Assembly: GCA_934155645.1 (NCBI GenBank)
Contig: CAKPHC010000001.1
Coordinates: 62,001-126,000 of the forward strand
Length of the DNA stretch: 64,000 nt
Source: an uncultured Bacilli bacterium
Lineage (GTDB): Bacteria > Bacillota_I > Bacilli_A > RF39 > UBA660
Direction of reading: 5' to 3'
In this document: piece by piece, positions 41,326 through 50,341 of the stretch
Layout of the letters: every line of letters starts with the position of its first letter
Numbering within the stretch: the first letter of the stretch is position 1
Notes under the pieces: model-generated
Told to the model about the DNA's origin: nothing
The model's input: the letters and a program-made list of their open reading frames with translations, nothing else
Databases searched by the model: none
Translations under genes and position numbers: made by a program

Positions 41326-42610
41326 ATTTTTGAGGTGTAATTTTATCCTTACCACCCATATATGGTCTTAATATTTCTGGAATAGTAACGCTTCCGTCCT
41401 CATTGTAATTATTCTCTAATAATGCTATTAATCCTCTAGGTGTTGCAACAACTGTATTGTTTAAAGTATGTAAATAATACGTTCCTTTTTCACCTTTAGT
41501 TCTTATTCCTAAGCGTCTTGCTTGAGCATCACCTAAAGTAGAACAACTACCTACTTCAAAATATTTTTGTTGACGAGGACTCCATGCTTCAATATCACAA
41601 GATTTAACTTTTAAATCAGCTAAATCACCACTGCAACACTCCAATTGTCTTACTGGAATATTCCAGCTTCTAAATAAGTCAACTGTTAATCTCCACATTT
41701 TTTCATACCATTTCATAGAGTCTTCTGGTTCACATATTACAATCATTTCTTGTTTTTCAAATTGATGAACACGGTAAAGTCCACGTTCTTCTAAACCATG
41801 TGAACCTCCTTCTTTCCTAAAACAAGGAGAATAAGAAGTCATACTTATTGGTAACTCTTCACGTTTAATTATTTGGTCCTTAAACTTACCAATCATAGAG
41901 TGTTCACTTGTACCAATTAAGTACAAATCTTCACCTTCTATTTTGTACATCATAGCTTCCATTTCAGGGAAAGACATAACACCAGTAACAACATCACTAT
42001 GAATCATAAATGGAGGGATAGCATAAGTAAATCCATTATCTATCATGTAATCTCTAGCGCATGCTAACATAGCTTCATGAAGTCTTGCAATATCTCCCAA
42101 TAGGAAATAAAAACCTTCTCCACTGGTACGTCCTGCTGCTTCCTTATCCATACCTTTTAAATTATTGATGATATCAGCATGATATGGTATTTCATAACTA
42201 GGAACTTTTGGTTCACCAAATCTTTGTACTTCAACATTACATGAATCATCTTTACCAATTGGAACAGAACTATCCATGATATTTGGTATTACTAACATAC
42301 GTTCCTTTATTTCCTTACCCAATGTTACAAATTCTTCTTCAAGACTTGCAATCTCATTAGACATTTCAGCTATTTTATCTTTAATCTTATTGGCTTCATC
42401 AACCATCTTATCTTTCATCAATTTACCAATTTCGCCACTCATTTTGTTCTTTTCAGCTTTTAATCCGTCTACCTTAGTTTGAACATCTCTTACTTTTTTA
42501 TCCATTTCATAAACTTCATCTACTAAATGTAGTTTTTCATCTTGAAATTTCTTTTTAATATTTTCTTTTACTAATTCTCTATTTTCTCTTATAAGTTTAA
42601 TATCTATCAT
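41324..42610 (-). CDS. serS: Seryl-tRNA synthetase
   Basis: 428 residues, class II synthetase. N-terminal coiled-coil arm (residues about 25-105) that grips the long variable arm of tRNA-Ser, then catalytic motifs: motif 2 CFRKEGGSHGLEERGLYRVHQFEKQEM and motif 3 TPRGLIALLENNY. It charges tRNA-Ser with serine. It is the last gene of an HD-acetyltransferase-serS operon and begins with an ATGA overlap with the acetyltransferase gene, all read from a T-box leader with a putative serine specifier codon. Confidence 0.98.
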   Translation of the reverse strand: MIDIKLIRENRELVKENIKKKFQDEKLHLVDEVYEMDKKVRDVQTKVDGLKAEKNKMSGEIGKLMKDKMVDEANKIKDKIAEMSNEIASLEEEFVTLGKEIKERMLVIPNIMDSSVPIGKDDSCNVEVQRFGEPKVPSYEIPYHADIINNLKGMDKEAAGRTSGEGFYFLLGDIARLHEAMLACARDYMIDNGFTYAIPPFMIHSDVVTGVMSFPEMEAMMYKIEGEDLYLIGTSEHSMIGKFKDQIIKREELPISMTSYSPCFRKEGGSHGLEERGLYRVHQFEKQEMIVICEPEDSMKWYEKMWRLTVDLFRSWNIPVRQLECCSGDLADLKVKSCDIEAWSPRQQKYFEVGSCSTLGDAQARRLGIRTKGEKGTYYLHTLNNTVVATPRGLIALLENNYNEDGSVTIPEILRPYMGGKDKITPQK

Positions 42611-43146
42611 TTTATTACCCTTCTTTCATTGTTAAATTTCTTTTCTAAATCTACTTTATAAAAGTGATATCCGTTATTAATAGTAACTAATGTACCACCT
42701 ATTTTATCAACTGATTTTTGACTTTGAGTATTTTCACTTTTAGACGAATAAACCAATTCTGTTATTCCTAAATCATGGTATGCTATACTAGATAAAATAT
42801 CAGATACTATTGTTCCTATGCCTTGATTTTGGTATTCTTTTTTCAAACAGCATCCAACATGTCCTCCAGGCTTTTTATAATCTGCCTTATGCTTTAATGT
42901 AGCGTATCCAATAGGAATATTACTATACATTACCCAGTATGTATTAGTAGGAACCACTTTCTTACCTGATACTTCTCCAGTAACCATTTTCACTCTTGTA
43001 CTTTTGAACTTTTCAAAATCGTCATACATAAAATCACTAGGAACAGGTCTAGCGAAAGCATTTTTATAATTAGCAAGTTCTATCAATAAATCACAGTATT
43101 GCTTTCCGTCCTCTATCTCTAACGGCTTTAGCCATATATCATTCAT
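42607..43146 (-). CDS. GNAT family N-acetyltransferase
   Basis: 179 residues. The CoA-binding motif GHVGCCLKKEYQNQGIGTIVSDIL (Q-x-x-G-x-G type) is near residue 105 and IGGTLVTINNGYHFYKVD at the C-terminus follows the GNAT fold. Substrate unknown; RimI/RimL-like acetylation or small-molecule detoxification are possible. Overlaps serS by 4 bases and follows the HD gene by 9, so expression follows serine supply through the T-box. Confidence 0.88.
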   Translation of the reverse strand: MNDIWLKPLEIEDGKQYCDLLIELANYKNAFARPVPSDFMYDDFEKFKSTRVKMVTGEVSGKKVVPTNTYWVMYSNIPIGYATLKHKADYKKPGGHVGCCLKKEYQNQGIGTIVSDILSSIAYHDLGITELVYSSKSENTQSQKSVDKIGGTLVTINNGYHFYKVDLEKKFNNERRVIK

Positions 43147-43155
43147 AATTATCCT

Positions 43156-43653
43156 CTATAAATCACTCTTTAAACTATTCATTATTTTAGCATGTGTTGG
43201 AATATACCTTTTTTGAATTCTTTCAAAATCTTTAATAGTAGGATTCTTTATTCTAGATAAATCCATATTATTTTCAATATCAGCAAGTTTTACATTTAAT
43301 GCTTCAACAGAACCATTTTTTATAATATTGTCAATATAATCATTATAATCTATAGGTTTAACTCTTGTTAATATTTCAACATCATTAACAATTTTTTCTG
43401 GAAATCCTACATCTAGTAAATCTTCTTTCGTTACTTTCTTATCTTCAAGTACATCATGTAAAAGTGCTATAACCTTCTCTTCTTTAGTATTAACATGTTT
43501 ATACACGTATATGATATGAAGCATATATGGCATACCACCTTTATCAGTATCATATTCAAATAAAGTCGAGACAATTTCTAGCGCCTTATAAATCAAATCA
43601 TCTGAATTTTTTAATTCCTCATATTTTTCTAAATCAAAATAATCTTTAAGCAT
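43156..43653 (-). CDS. HD-domain phosphohydrolase, (p)ppGpp-hydrolase-like
   Basis: 165 residues with the HD metal motif in the style of SpoT/MESH1 hydrolases: MLHIIYVYKHV, ALLHDVLEDKKVT (HDxxED), and KLADIENNMDLSRI (the distant Asp). A single-domain alarmone hydrolase is a reasonable assignment, but other HD phosphohydrolases share this pattern. It lacks a synthetase domain. It leads the operon GNAT-serS behind a serine T-box, so amino-acid starvation would raise it; an alarmone hydrolase controlled by serine starvation would be notable. Site AGGAGG. Confidence 0.78.
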   Translation of the reverse strand: MLKDYFDLEKYEELKNSDDLIYKALEIVSTLFEYDTDKGGMPYMLHIIYVYKHVNTKEEKVIALLHDVLEDKKVTKEDLLDVGFPEKIVNDVEILTRVKPIDYNDYIDNIIKNGSVEALNVKLADIENNMDLSRIKNPTIKDFERIQKRYIPTHAKIMNSLKSDL

Positions 43654-43667
43654 AATATCCTCCTAAA

Positions 43668-43873
43668 AAAATAAAAAAGCCAAGTATAGGAGTGATTAAT
43701 CACGGTGCCATCCTATAATTGACTTAATTTGAATAACGGTCTTCCCGGAAATAGATACTTAAGTTCCCTATTTCACTCATGAGTTGATTCAGTAATATTA
43801 TTCTCAGTTTCCACCAACCACTAAGTCTCTATAAAATAATTAAAATACTTACTAATCTCAATCATCGATTTAT
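43668..43873 (-). promoter_or_regulatory. T-box(Ser): T-box leader, putative serine type
   Basis: A full T-box riboswitch. Stem I contains the AGTA element and the GGTTGGTGGAAACTGAG region; the specifier candidate UCA (43785-43787) is in the 3' strand of the specifier loop. The T-box antiterminator sequence AGGATGGCACCGTG is at 43701-43714, and a terminator (ATAGGA..TGATTAATCA..TCCTAT, with U-run, 43668-43716) follows. Uncharged tRNA-Ser would bind and prevent termination, inducing the HD, acetyltransferase and serS genes. The serS target supports Ser; the exact specifier placement is my reading. Confidence 0.85.
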
Positions 43874-43879
43874 GAATAT

Positions 43880-43908
43880 ATAATAACACAATAAATATAT
43901 TATTTCAA
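43880..43908 (-). promoter_or_regulatory. Promoter of the serine T-box operon
   Basis: TTGAAA (43903-43908), 17-base spacer, TATTAT (43880-43885). The -35 lies within the last codons of the upstream gene. Confidence 0.75.
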
Positions 43909-44250
43909 TCTTTTTGCTAAAACTACGCCATCTAATATAGGCATTTTATCACAACGATTACAATTATTAGTTACTGATTCTACTTCACAATTATCATTTA
44001 CAACTAATGTCATAATATTTTGAGAAGTCTCTTTAACACTCTTTTCTTTTACGTGTTTTAAAAACATAATTGCATCAGATTTAAATGCTTCATGAATCTC
44101 ACTATTATCATGATAACGTTCAGTATAATCTGCTGATGCTAATTTTAATTTCTTATTACTAGAATTTAAATAAAGTACTGAATAACCGAAGCAACCTAAA
44201 CTATTCGCTTCTTCCATTGTAATCGGTGTTGCAAATATAAGTGTTTTCAT
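43900..44250 (-). CDS. Hypothetical protein, 116 aa
   Basis: Not recognised. MKTLIFATPITMEEANSLGCFGYSVLYLNSS at the start and a C-terminal part with a Cys cluster (CNRCDKMPILDG). The two Cys in CNRC may bind metal. Site GGAGG. Transcribed on its own, by the promoter-bearing 3' end. Confidence 0.5.
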   Translation of the reverse strand: MKTLIFATPITMEEANSLGCFGYSVLYLNSSNKKLKLASADYTERYHDNSEIHEAFKSDAIMFLKHVKEKSVKETSQNIMTLVVNDNCEVESVTNNCNRCDKMPILDGVVLAKRLK

Positions 44251-44289
44251 AAATTACCTCCATGTGTAAGAGGTATTATAGCAAAAGAA

Positions 44290-44309
44290 AAGGAGTTTTT
44301 CAACTCCAT
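44290..44309 (-). terminator. Terminator after the first tandem anchored-protein gene
   Basis: GGAGTT-GAAA-AACTCC on the - strand, followed by TTTTC. Directly follows the stop codon. Confidence 0.7.
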
Positions 44310-44310
44310 A

Positions 44311-45123
44311 TTAATAAGTTATTTTACTATTATCAAAATAGTAAGTTCCATTGTCACTTAACTTAAACGTATAAGTTACAGTTGAACCTTTATCAAAGTA
44401 TTCATCACTAGGATTAGAAACATTAGATGCAATTACTGGACTATTTCGAGTAAGGTCTTTAGTAACTTCATTATGACTGTATAGCACATATGACTTTTCA
44501 GTTAGGACAATTGAATCTTTTGTTTTAACTGCTTTAACTAGTTTAGTGTATAAAGCATATGTAGTTATACCGCCACAGCCTTTACCAATTTTCAACTCAT
44601 AATTGTTTTGACTTTGAACATATTTTAATTCTCCACAATCAGCACCAAGAGCACCTTGAATGCCTTCATTGTTATGAGAATATCCATTATCACTACCAAA
44701 TATTTCGTTAATTTGACCTAATATAACATTTACATCTGCTGTATAAACAGTTTGTGGATTTAATCCGCTAATTACTTTAGAATATTTATATTGTCCTTTA
44801 CCATTTACTTGATATGCAATACGTAGTTTCATTTCATTACTTACTGTTTTATTTGTAAGTTCTGAGTTTGAATGAAAATAATCCTTTATATCATCGTCTT
44901 GATTAATAACATAACCATATAATTTTACAACAGTATAATCATTTAAAGCTAATTCTTTATCCTCTACGACACTGTTATCTTTATTATCTTTATTGTTATC
45001 AACTACATTATCTTTTGGTGAAGATAAAACTTTATCATAGATAATATAACTTCCTAAAGCTAATACTATAATCACTAAAACTGCTATAATTCCTGCTGAA
45101 GAATTTCTTTTACCACTATCCAT
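44311..45123 (-). CDS. Membrane-anchored protein, tandem paralogue A
   Basis: About 270 residues from ATG 45123, after AAGGAGG; a longer frame starting 18 codons earlier has no site. One N-terminal membrane helix (residues about 11-31), a linker rich in Asp, Asn and Lys (NNKDNKDNSV), then an extracellular alpha/beta domain of about 210 residues with ADCGELKYVQSQNNYELKIGKGCGG (Cys pair) and a C-terminal YTFKLSDNGTYYF. Nearly identical over most of its length to the next gene upstream (paralogue B). Function unknown. Confidence 0.7.
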   Translation of the reverse strand: MDSGKRNSSAGIIAVLVIIVLALGSYIIYDKVLSSPKDNVVDNNKDNKDNSVVEDKELALNDYTVVKLYGYVINQDDDIKDYFHSNSELTNKTVSNEMKLRIAYQVNGKGQYKYSKVISGLNPQTVYTADVNVILGQINEIFGSDNGYSHNNEGIQGALGADCGELKYVQSQNNYELKIGKGCGGITTYALYTKLVKAVKTKDSIVLTEKSYVLYSHNEVTKDLTRNSPVIASNVSNPSDEYFDKGSTVTYTFKLSDNGTYYFDNSKITY

Positions 45124-45199
45124 TTTTTTCCTCCTTATTTTTGATTTTATTATATCATTATATTTTATTGCTTTCAATTACAAATATTAAAACACATAA

Positions 45200-45230
45200 A
45201 AAGATTGGTAAAGTTACCAATCTTTATGTC
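45200..45230 (-). terminator. Terminator after tandem paralogue B
   Basis: AAAGATTGGTAA-CTT-TACCAATCTTT (12 bp, one unpaired end) with T5 on the - strand. Confidence 0.8.
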
Positions 45231-45232
45231 AA

Positions 45233-46051
45233 TTAATAAGTTATTTTACTACTACTAAAATAGTAAGTTCCATTATCACTTAACTTAAATGTATAAGTTA
45301 CAGTTGAACCTTTATCAAAGTATTCATCACTAGGATTAACATTTGATGCAATTAACGGTCTATTTTGAGTAAGGTCTTTATAAGTATTACCTGCAGAAAA
45401 TACATATGATTTTTCAGTTAGAACGATTGTATCGCTTGTCTTTACTGCTTTAACTAACTTAGTATATATAGAATGACCAACCATGCTACCACAGCCTTCA
45501 CCAATTTTTAACTCATAATTGTTTTGACTTTGAACATATTTTAATTCTCCACAATCAGTACCAAGAGCCCCTTGAATACCTTCATTGTTATGAGAATATC
45601 CATTATCACTACCAAATATTTCGTTAATTTGGCCTAATACAACATTTACATCTGCTGTATAAACAGTTTGTGGATTTAATCCGCTAATTACTTTAGAATA
45701 TTTATATTGTCCTTTACCATTTGCTTGATATGCAATACGTAGTTTCATTTCATTACTTACTGTTTTATTAGTAAGTTCTGAATTTGAATGAAAATAATCT
45801 TTTATATTATCATCTTGATTAAGAACATAACCATATAATTTAACAACAGTATAATCATTTAAAGCTAATTCTTTATCCTCTACGACATTGTTATCCTTAT
45901 TATCTTTGTTATTGTCATTATTCTTGTCTTCTACATTACCTTTTGAAAAGATTAGTCCTTTATCGTAAGCAATGTAGCCTCCTAAACATAATACAATAAT
46001 TAACAATATGCAAATAATACCAAATGATGCTTTTCCTTTACTATTCTCCAC
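45233..46051 (-). CDS. Membrane-anchored protein, tandem paralogue B
   Basis: 272 residues starting with GTG at 46051 (AAGGAGG 8 bases upstream). Same design as paralogue A: anchor helix (about 10-30), Asp/Asn/Lys linker, and the same domain with TDCGELKYVQSQNNYELKIGEGCGS, NPSDEYFDKGSTVTYTF at the end. The pair arose by a recent tandem duplication; differences cluster in the linker and in the YALYTKLVKA/YSIYTKLVKA region and the C-terminal loop. Each copy has its own terminator. Function unknown. Confidence 0.7.
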   Translation of the reverse strand: MENSKGKASFGIICILLIIVLCLGGYIAYDKGLIFSKGNVEDKNNDNNKDNKDNNVVEDKELALNDYTVVKLYGYVLNQDDNIKDYFHSNSELTNKTVSNEMKLRIAYQANGKGQYKYSKVISGLNPQTVYTADVNVVLGQINEIFGSDNGYSHNNEGIQGALGTDCGELKYVQSQNNYELKIGEGCGSMVGHSIYTKLVKAVKTSDTIVLTEKSYVFSAGNTYKDLTQNRPLIASNVNPSDEYFDKGSTVTYTFKLSDNGTYYFSSSKITY

Positions 46052-46093
46052 TTTTCACTCCTCCTTATGTTCCTATTATCCCCTAGGGTCCTG

Positions 46094-47398
46094 TCAACTG
46101 AATTCTTTTAATAGGTTGTCTAACTCTTCTTCCTCTTCTTTAGACATTTCTTTATTCTCTATCTTTTTATCAAACCATGATGGTAAGGCTTCTCCTTTAG
46201 GTTTATAATGCTTATTACTAGGCTCTTCCTTATCTTTATTTAACATTTTCTTTAATTTTTTATGTTCCTTTTCAGCTGTTTTCATAGCTGCTTCCACTGT
46301 CTCAATATTTAACCTACTCCATTGAGCTGCCACAGTTTCAACATAACTTCTAGTAAATTTCTGATTATTAACTTTCAAAACATAATCTATTAAAACATTA
46401 ACAACGCCTGGTTTCATCTTTTGCTTAACCATTAAATCCTCAATAATCTGCAATTCTCTTAATGTAGGTTCACCATTTTTATATTTACTTCTTATATAAT
46501 CATACGGCGTTACATTTTCAAAAGTATAAACCTGCTTAGCCCAATTAGAAGTATCACCACTAGGTGTCTTTAAATAATCAGGTTGTTTACTGTAAATAAG
46601 TGTAGGTAATTTACCACCTTGTTCAAATTGATAAAAGTTTCTAGCGCTCTTCCTTAATTCTGTCTTATCTATAAGACCTTTTTCATTAATACTATTTCTA
46701 ACTAGTCCTTGCATATTAAGGTCATCAATATTATAAACAAATGCTAAAGAGTTAATTAAATCCTTAACTTCATCGGTAAAGCACTTATCACTTACCATAC
46801 TTTTAGGAATAGAAGAAATTAACAAGTTAAAGTCTACTCCTTCTGTTATCTCTATAGTACCTCTATTCTTTTTAACTATATTATCATTTCCTAAATAAGT
46901 ATTACTACTAACACTTGAAAAGACTTTATTAAACGATTTTGTAATGTCTTCGTAGTCTTTCAAATTAACTTTTGGAATTCTAAAACAATTAACTATGTTT
47001 TCATATTCTTTCTTTCCTAAATTATTATATAAAACTACATTTAAAATAGGATGATTTAAAAATTCATTTACTGATAAAGGTGCATATAATAAATACACAA
47101 AATTATTAACATGGTCTTTTTTCAAATAAGTCTTTAATAGACCAACCGCCTCTAGCTTTTCACGTGCTATTAAAATATCTTCTAATTTTAATTGCATAGT
47201 AGCCATTAAATGATGATGTGTTAACTCTTCACTCATTACATCATGACGTAATAAATCATCAAACAAAGTAAAATATAAAGTAGTTGCAGTATGACCTATA
47301 ATTGGTTGATATAGCATTGTAACTATTTTTCTATCAATATCATCCATAATTGTTTTATTTACAACTATATATGTATCTGCAGGTAAAATTGTATTCAC
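46094..47398 (-). CDS. dnaB: Replication initiation and membrane attachment protein DnaB (Bacillus type)
   Basis: 434 residues of the DnaB/DnaD family that helps load the replicative helicase at oriC in Bacilli. The N-terminal domain (IMDDIDRKIVTMLYQPIIGHTATTLYFTLFDDL) and the C-terminal DnaD-like domain with YDYIRSKYKNGEPTLRELQIIEDLMVKQKMKPGVVNVLIDYVL match the family. Starts with GTG after AGGTGG. In Bacillus it precedes dnaI and follows nrdR; here dnaI is not next to it, so the usual context is lost. Basic C-terminal tail as expected. Confidence 0.88.
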   Translation of the reverse strand: MNTILPADTYIVVNKTIMDDIDRKIVTMLYQPIIGHTATTLYFTLFDDLLRHDVMSEELTHHHLMATMQLKLEDILIAREKLEAVGLLKTYLKKDHVNNFVYLLYAPLSVNEFLNHPILNVVLYNNLGKKEYENIVNCFRIPKVNLKDYEDITKSFNKVFSSVSSNTYLGNDNIVKKNRGTIEITEGVDFNLLISSIPKSMVSDKCFTDEVKDLINSLAFVYNIDDLNMQGLVRNSINEKGLIDKTELRKSARNFYQFEQGGKLPTLIYSKQPDYLKTPSGDTSNWAKQVYTFENVTPYDYIRSKYKNGEPTLRELQIIEDLMVKQKMKPGVVNVLIDYVLKVNNQKFTRSYVETVAAQWSRLNIETVEAAMKTAEKEHKKLKKMLNKDKEEPSNKHYKPKGEALPSWFDKKIENKEMSKEEEEELDNLLKEFS

Positions 47399-47467
47399 TA
47401 TATCACCACCTAAATTTAGTATACTTTAATAAACTCTTATAATCAATTAAAAAAAAGAAATATTTTA

Positions 47468-48361
47468 TTATTTCCTTTTAGTTAATATTTTAGCATCAGA
47501 ATTATCAGATTTTAATCCGTTAAAATAATCTTTACTATTGCTTTCATCACTTAACAAATACTTTCTAGCTGTATTAGTTACAAAAGAAGAATCTATATGA
47601 AGAAACTTTGCTATTGCATCATTAGAAAATGATTTATCTTTTACATATCCAAATTTTAAGCATACAACAATTGCTTCCTTAGTAGTTAAAAAGTTTAGCA
47701 TACCACTATAGCAATCTTCTCTTAACAATTTAATAACATCTTTAAAATCTTTCTCATTTACAACGGTTCTTTCAACGTTATTTAATTCATCACCAGACAT
47801 ATCAATTAAATCATTTCTTTTTAAAGTTACCTTAACCTTACCTAAAGCTCTTCTTAACATCCTTGAAACACTTGACTTTGAAATGCATAACTTCTTAGCT
47901 ATTTCTGTTTGAGTAACTCGTACATTTTCTTCAAACCCATAATGTAATTTAACTATTTCTCTTTCTATTACAGGTAATCCATCTACAATATTTCTAACAG
48001 ATTTATATAATTCCTTATCTTCATAATCTGCTGCTATAGTTGATAAAGGTATAAATTCATCATTACTATCAAGACTAGAAAATTGAATACGTTTAGACTC
48101 TTTTTTTAGAAATCTTGAAAACTCATTATTTATATATTTTCTTAAATAACTTGTAAACGGTATTCCTTTACTAGAATCGAAATTATCAATACTTTTAATT
48201 AATCCTACTATTCCGATAGATATTAATTCGTCTTCTTCATACAAAGAATCAGGAAATCTCTTTTTTACTATATCTTCTACTAATTTAATATTATTAATTA
48301 TAAGTTCTTCTCTTTTTTCTTTCGAATAATCATTACCTTTTAACGTTTCTGGCACTTGCAT
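47468..48361 (-). CDS. Divergent sigma-70-family factor with a second region-4-like helix-turn-helix
   Basis: 297 residues. Region 2 (residues about 42-90) has EDELISIGIVGLIKSIDNFDSSKGIPFTSYLRKYINNEF; region 4 (about 130-178) has GLPVIEREIVKLHYGFEENVRVTQTEIAKKL. Then comes a C-terminal extension of about 115 residues that contains a second HTH-like unit (LTTKEAIVVCLKFGYVKDKSFSNDAIAKFLHID, about 223-270). Not sigma-A, sigma-G, sigma-F or sigma-K by sequence. A role as an alternative sigma or as a regulator with extra DNA contacts is inferred. Site AAAGGAG. Confidence 0.7.
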   Translation of the reverse strand: MQVPETLKGNDYSKEKREELIINNIKLVEDIVKKRFPDSLYEEDELISIGIVGLIKSIDNFDSSKGIPFTSYLRKYINNEFSRFLKKESKRIQFSSLDSNDEFIPLSTIAADYEDKELYKSVRNIVDGLPVIEREIVKLHYGFEENVRVTQTEIAKKLCISKSSVSRMLRRALGKVKVTLKRNDLIDMSGDELNNVERTVVNEKDFKDVIKLLREDCYSGMLNFLTTKEAIVVCLKFGYVKDKSFSNDAIAKFLHIDSSFVTNTARKYLLSDESNSKDYFNGLKSDNSDAKILTKRK

Positions 48362-48454
48362 TTTAACTTTCTCCTTTACATTTTTACGTTACTTGAAAAG
48401 TGCTTTCTATACTAACACTATTTTTAATTATTTTCAATAATAAAAGGAAAAAAA

Positions 48455-48486
48455 CGAATAAAAAGGATTATCAATAATAACCCTTT
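48455..48486 (-). terminator. Terminator after surface paralogue 3
   Basis: AAAGGGTTAT / ATAATCCTTT (10 bp with one G-U) and a short T-run on the - strand. Confidence 0.6.
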
Positions 48487-48495
48487 CTTGAAATA

Positions 48496-50160
48496 TTAAT
48501 TAGTTTTTATAACATATGGATTAGAGCTAATGCCATCTCCACTTGTAATTTGTGTATTCGCTTTAATACTAATAACTGGACGAATTGAAGACGATATTTG
48601 TGCGTTATCTGCTATTAGCGTACCACGGTGCCTAAGGCCGTCATCATACACAATCGAAACATAAGCACTAGAAGAAAAATCGTAAGGTGACATTGTCCAG
48701 AACATCGAACCATTTAATAAATAATAATTATTGTTGCTTACATTAACTCCGCCAGCATATGCCACTTCATCTGCTGTTATTAATCCTATTGGATATGTTA
48801 AAGATTTATTCCCTTTCGTTGCAGTTAGTGTTGTATATAAATCATTATTTTGTGGACATACAAACTGTGGTTCTTTATTATTTTTTAATCTATTATACAC
48901 ACCATATTGAGTTTGATTCTTTCCATATCCTAACCCACTTGCTAGACTTCTATCGCCACAAAAACCAGAGTCAGCTATTAGTGATGAATAACTAATTAAA
49001 TTTGTTTTATACCAATTGTCTAAAGCTTTTTTTATTGTACTCGAATTGGTATTTGCATGTGCAGCCTCATAATTTGTTAAACTTAATGTTCCATACATAT
49101 ATCCTACATATGTATTATAAGATTCTTTTTCATTAAAAGCACTATCACCTATTGAATCTTGTTTAATAAGTCTTATACTTCCGTCTTCATTTATTCTTAT
49201 TATTCTCCAAGTGAATCCTGCAAAAGATACATAGTTATTTTTCACCGCTCCTCTAAAGTAATAGGTTACTTTATTGTCTTCCGTATTTGTTGAAGTGTAA
49301 TATAATCCTTTTCCATTTGTATCACTACTTATTTTCGAAAAATCTATATTTGTATCTGGTTGAGCTGTATTATCTTTTAATATTTTGTTAGATAATGTCT
49401 TAATAGTTTTTATTTTTTCAAAGGTAGTTGTTGCTGTTCCATTTTTAGATACGATTGATAAAGTATGTATTCCAGTTGTTAATGTTGCCAAAAACTCTTT
49501 CTTTAAAGTTATTATTGTTGAACCCTCTGTTACAGTGTAGTTTGCTGGGTCTACTACTTTATTATCTACTTCTACTCTAACAAAACTTGCTACATTTGCT
49601 TCTGACCTAAACACTACATCACTCGAGTCATCCACTGATGAAGTTGGTTTATCCGTTATTGAATATGAAACATTTTGAACATATATTATATTAAGTGTTA
49701 ATGTTCTACTTAACGATGTTGGTTGTGTTGTTACACTAGAATCATATGATATCTTTACTTTTACTTTAGTAGTTGCTTGTTTTGCTAAAGTATCTCCCTC
49801 TGTTACTCCAGATACTTCAAACTTAATCGCATCACTTCCAGTATTTGTTGTTTTAATACTATCAATTACTGCATCTAATGTACCATTATTTTTTATTGTT
49901 ATATCATACTCTATTGAGTCCCCTGGACTTGTAAATGCTACATCAAATGTTGCCATTGTACCACTTGCAGTTGGTGCTGTCTTAACTGTTACTCCACTTG
50001 ATTTTGATACTTCCTCTATACTAGTAAATTCTACTTTCCAAGTTGATGCAATATTTGCTGTACCATTAATATTTAAGTTTGTACTGAAGGCTGCATATCC
50101 TATTACCATTACAAATATTAAACAACACATTATTATTACAATTTTATTTTTTGCCCTCAT
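48496..50160 (-). CDS. Secreted surface protein, paralogue 3, with variable C-terminus
   Basis: 554 residues. Same plan as paralogue 1: export segment (about 5-28, IGYAAFSTN), beta-sandwich module with LNINGTANIASTWKVEF, then an additional Ig-like segment (about 170-255, FRSEANVASFVRVEVDN) and the C-terminal domain (KDNTAQPDTNIDFS, TYYFRGAVKNNYVSFAGFTWRIIRINEDG, YVGYMYG, FWTMSP ... IRPVISIK). Residues about 488-527 are the variable segment, which differs almost totally from paralogue 1 between TMSP and RPVI. It has no poly-G promoter; upstream lies TTGGTA and TATACT only, so its expression may be constant. Confidence 0.8.
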   Translation of the reverse strand: MRAKNKIVIIMCCLIFVMVIGYAAFSTNLNINGTANIASTWKVEFTSIEEVSKSSGVTVKTAPTASGTMATFDVAFTSPGDSIEYDITIKNNGTLDAVIDSIKTTNTGSDAIKFEVSGVTEGDTLAKQATTKVKVKISYDSSVTTQPTSLSRTLTLNIIYVQNVSYSITDKPTSSVDDSSDVVFRSEANVASFVRVEVDNKVVDPANYTVTEGSTIITLKKEFLATLTTGIHTLSIVSKNGTATTTFEKIKTIKTLSNKILKDNTAQPDTNIDFSKISSDTNGKGLYYTSTNTEDNKVTYYFRGAVKNNYVSFAGFTWRIIRINEDGSIRLIKQDSIGDSAFNEKESYNTYVGYMYGTLSLTNYEAAHANTNSSTIKKALDNWYKTNLISYSSLIADSGFCGDRSLASGLGYGKNQTQYGVYNRLKNNKEPQFVCPQNNDLYTTLTATKGNKSLTYPIGLITADEVAYAGGVNVSNNNYYLLNGSMFWTMSPYDFSSSAYVSIVYDDGLRHRGTLIADNAQISSSIRPVISIKANTQITSGDGISSNPYVIKTN

Positions 50161-50314
50161 ATTTATCGCACTCCGAACTTTATCACTATATCAGTATACA
50201 ATATTATTTTACCAATTTAAAAGAGTTTAAAAATATTTTTCTCAAAACTAGACACTACTTTTCACTATTTTATAATACCCTATATCTTTTTAAAAATCTG
50301 TCGATAAAAATCAT

Positions 50315-50341
50315 AAAAAAAGACAACCACCTGGTTGCCTA
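50315..50341 (-). terminator. ileS terminator
   Basis: GGCAACC / GGTTGTC stem (one G-U) with T7 on the - strand, overlapping the ileS stop codon. Confidence 0.8.

Noticed and set aside
42607..43146. Mollicute genetic code (TGA as Trp)
   Set aside because: The acetyltransferase ends in TGA within an ATGA overlap with serS, and Trp codons are TGG.
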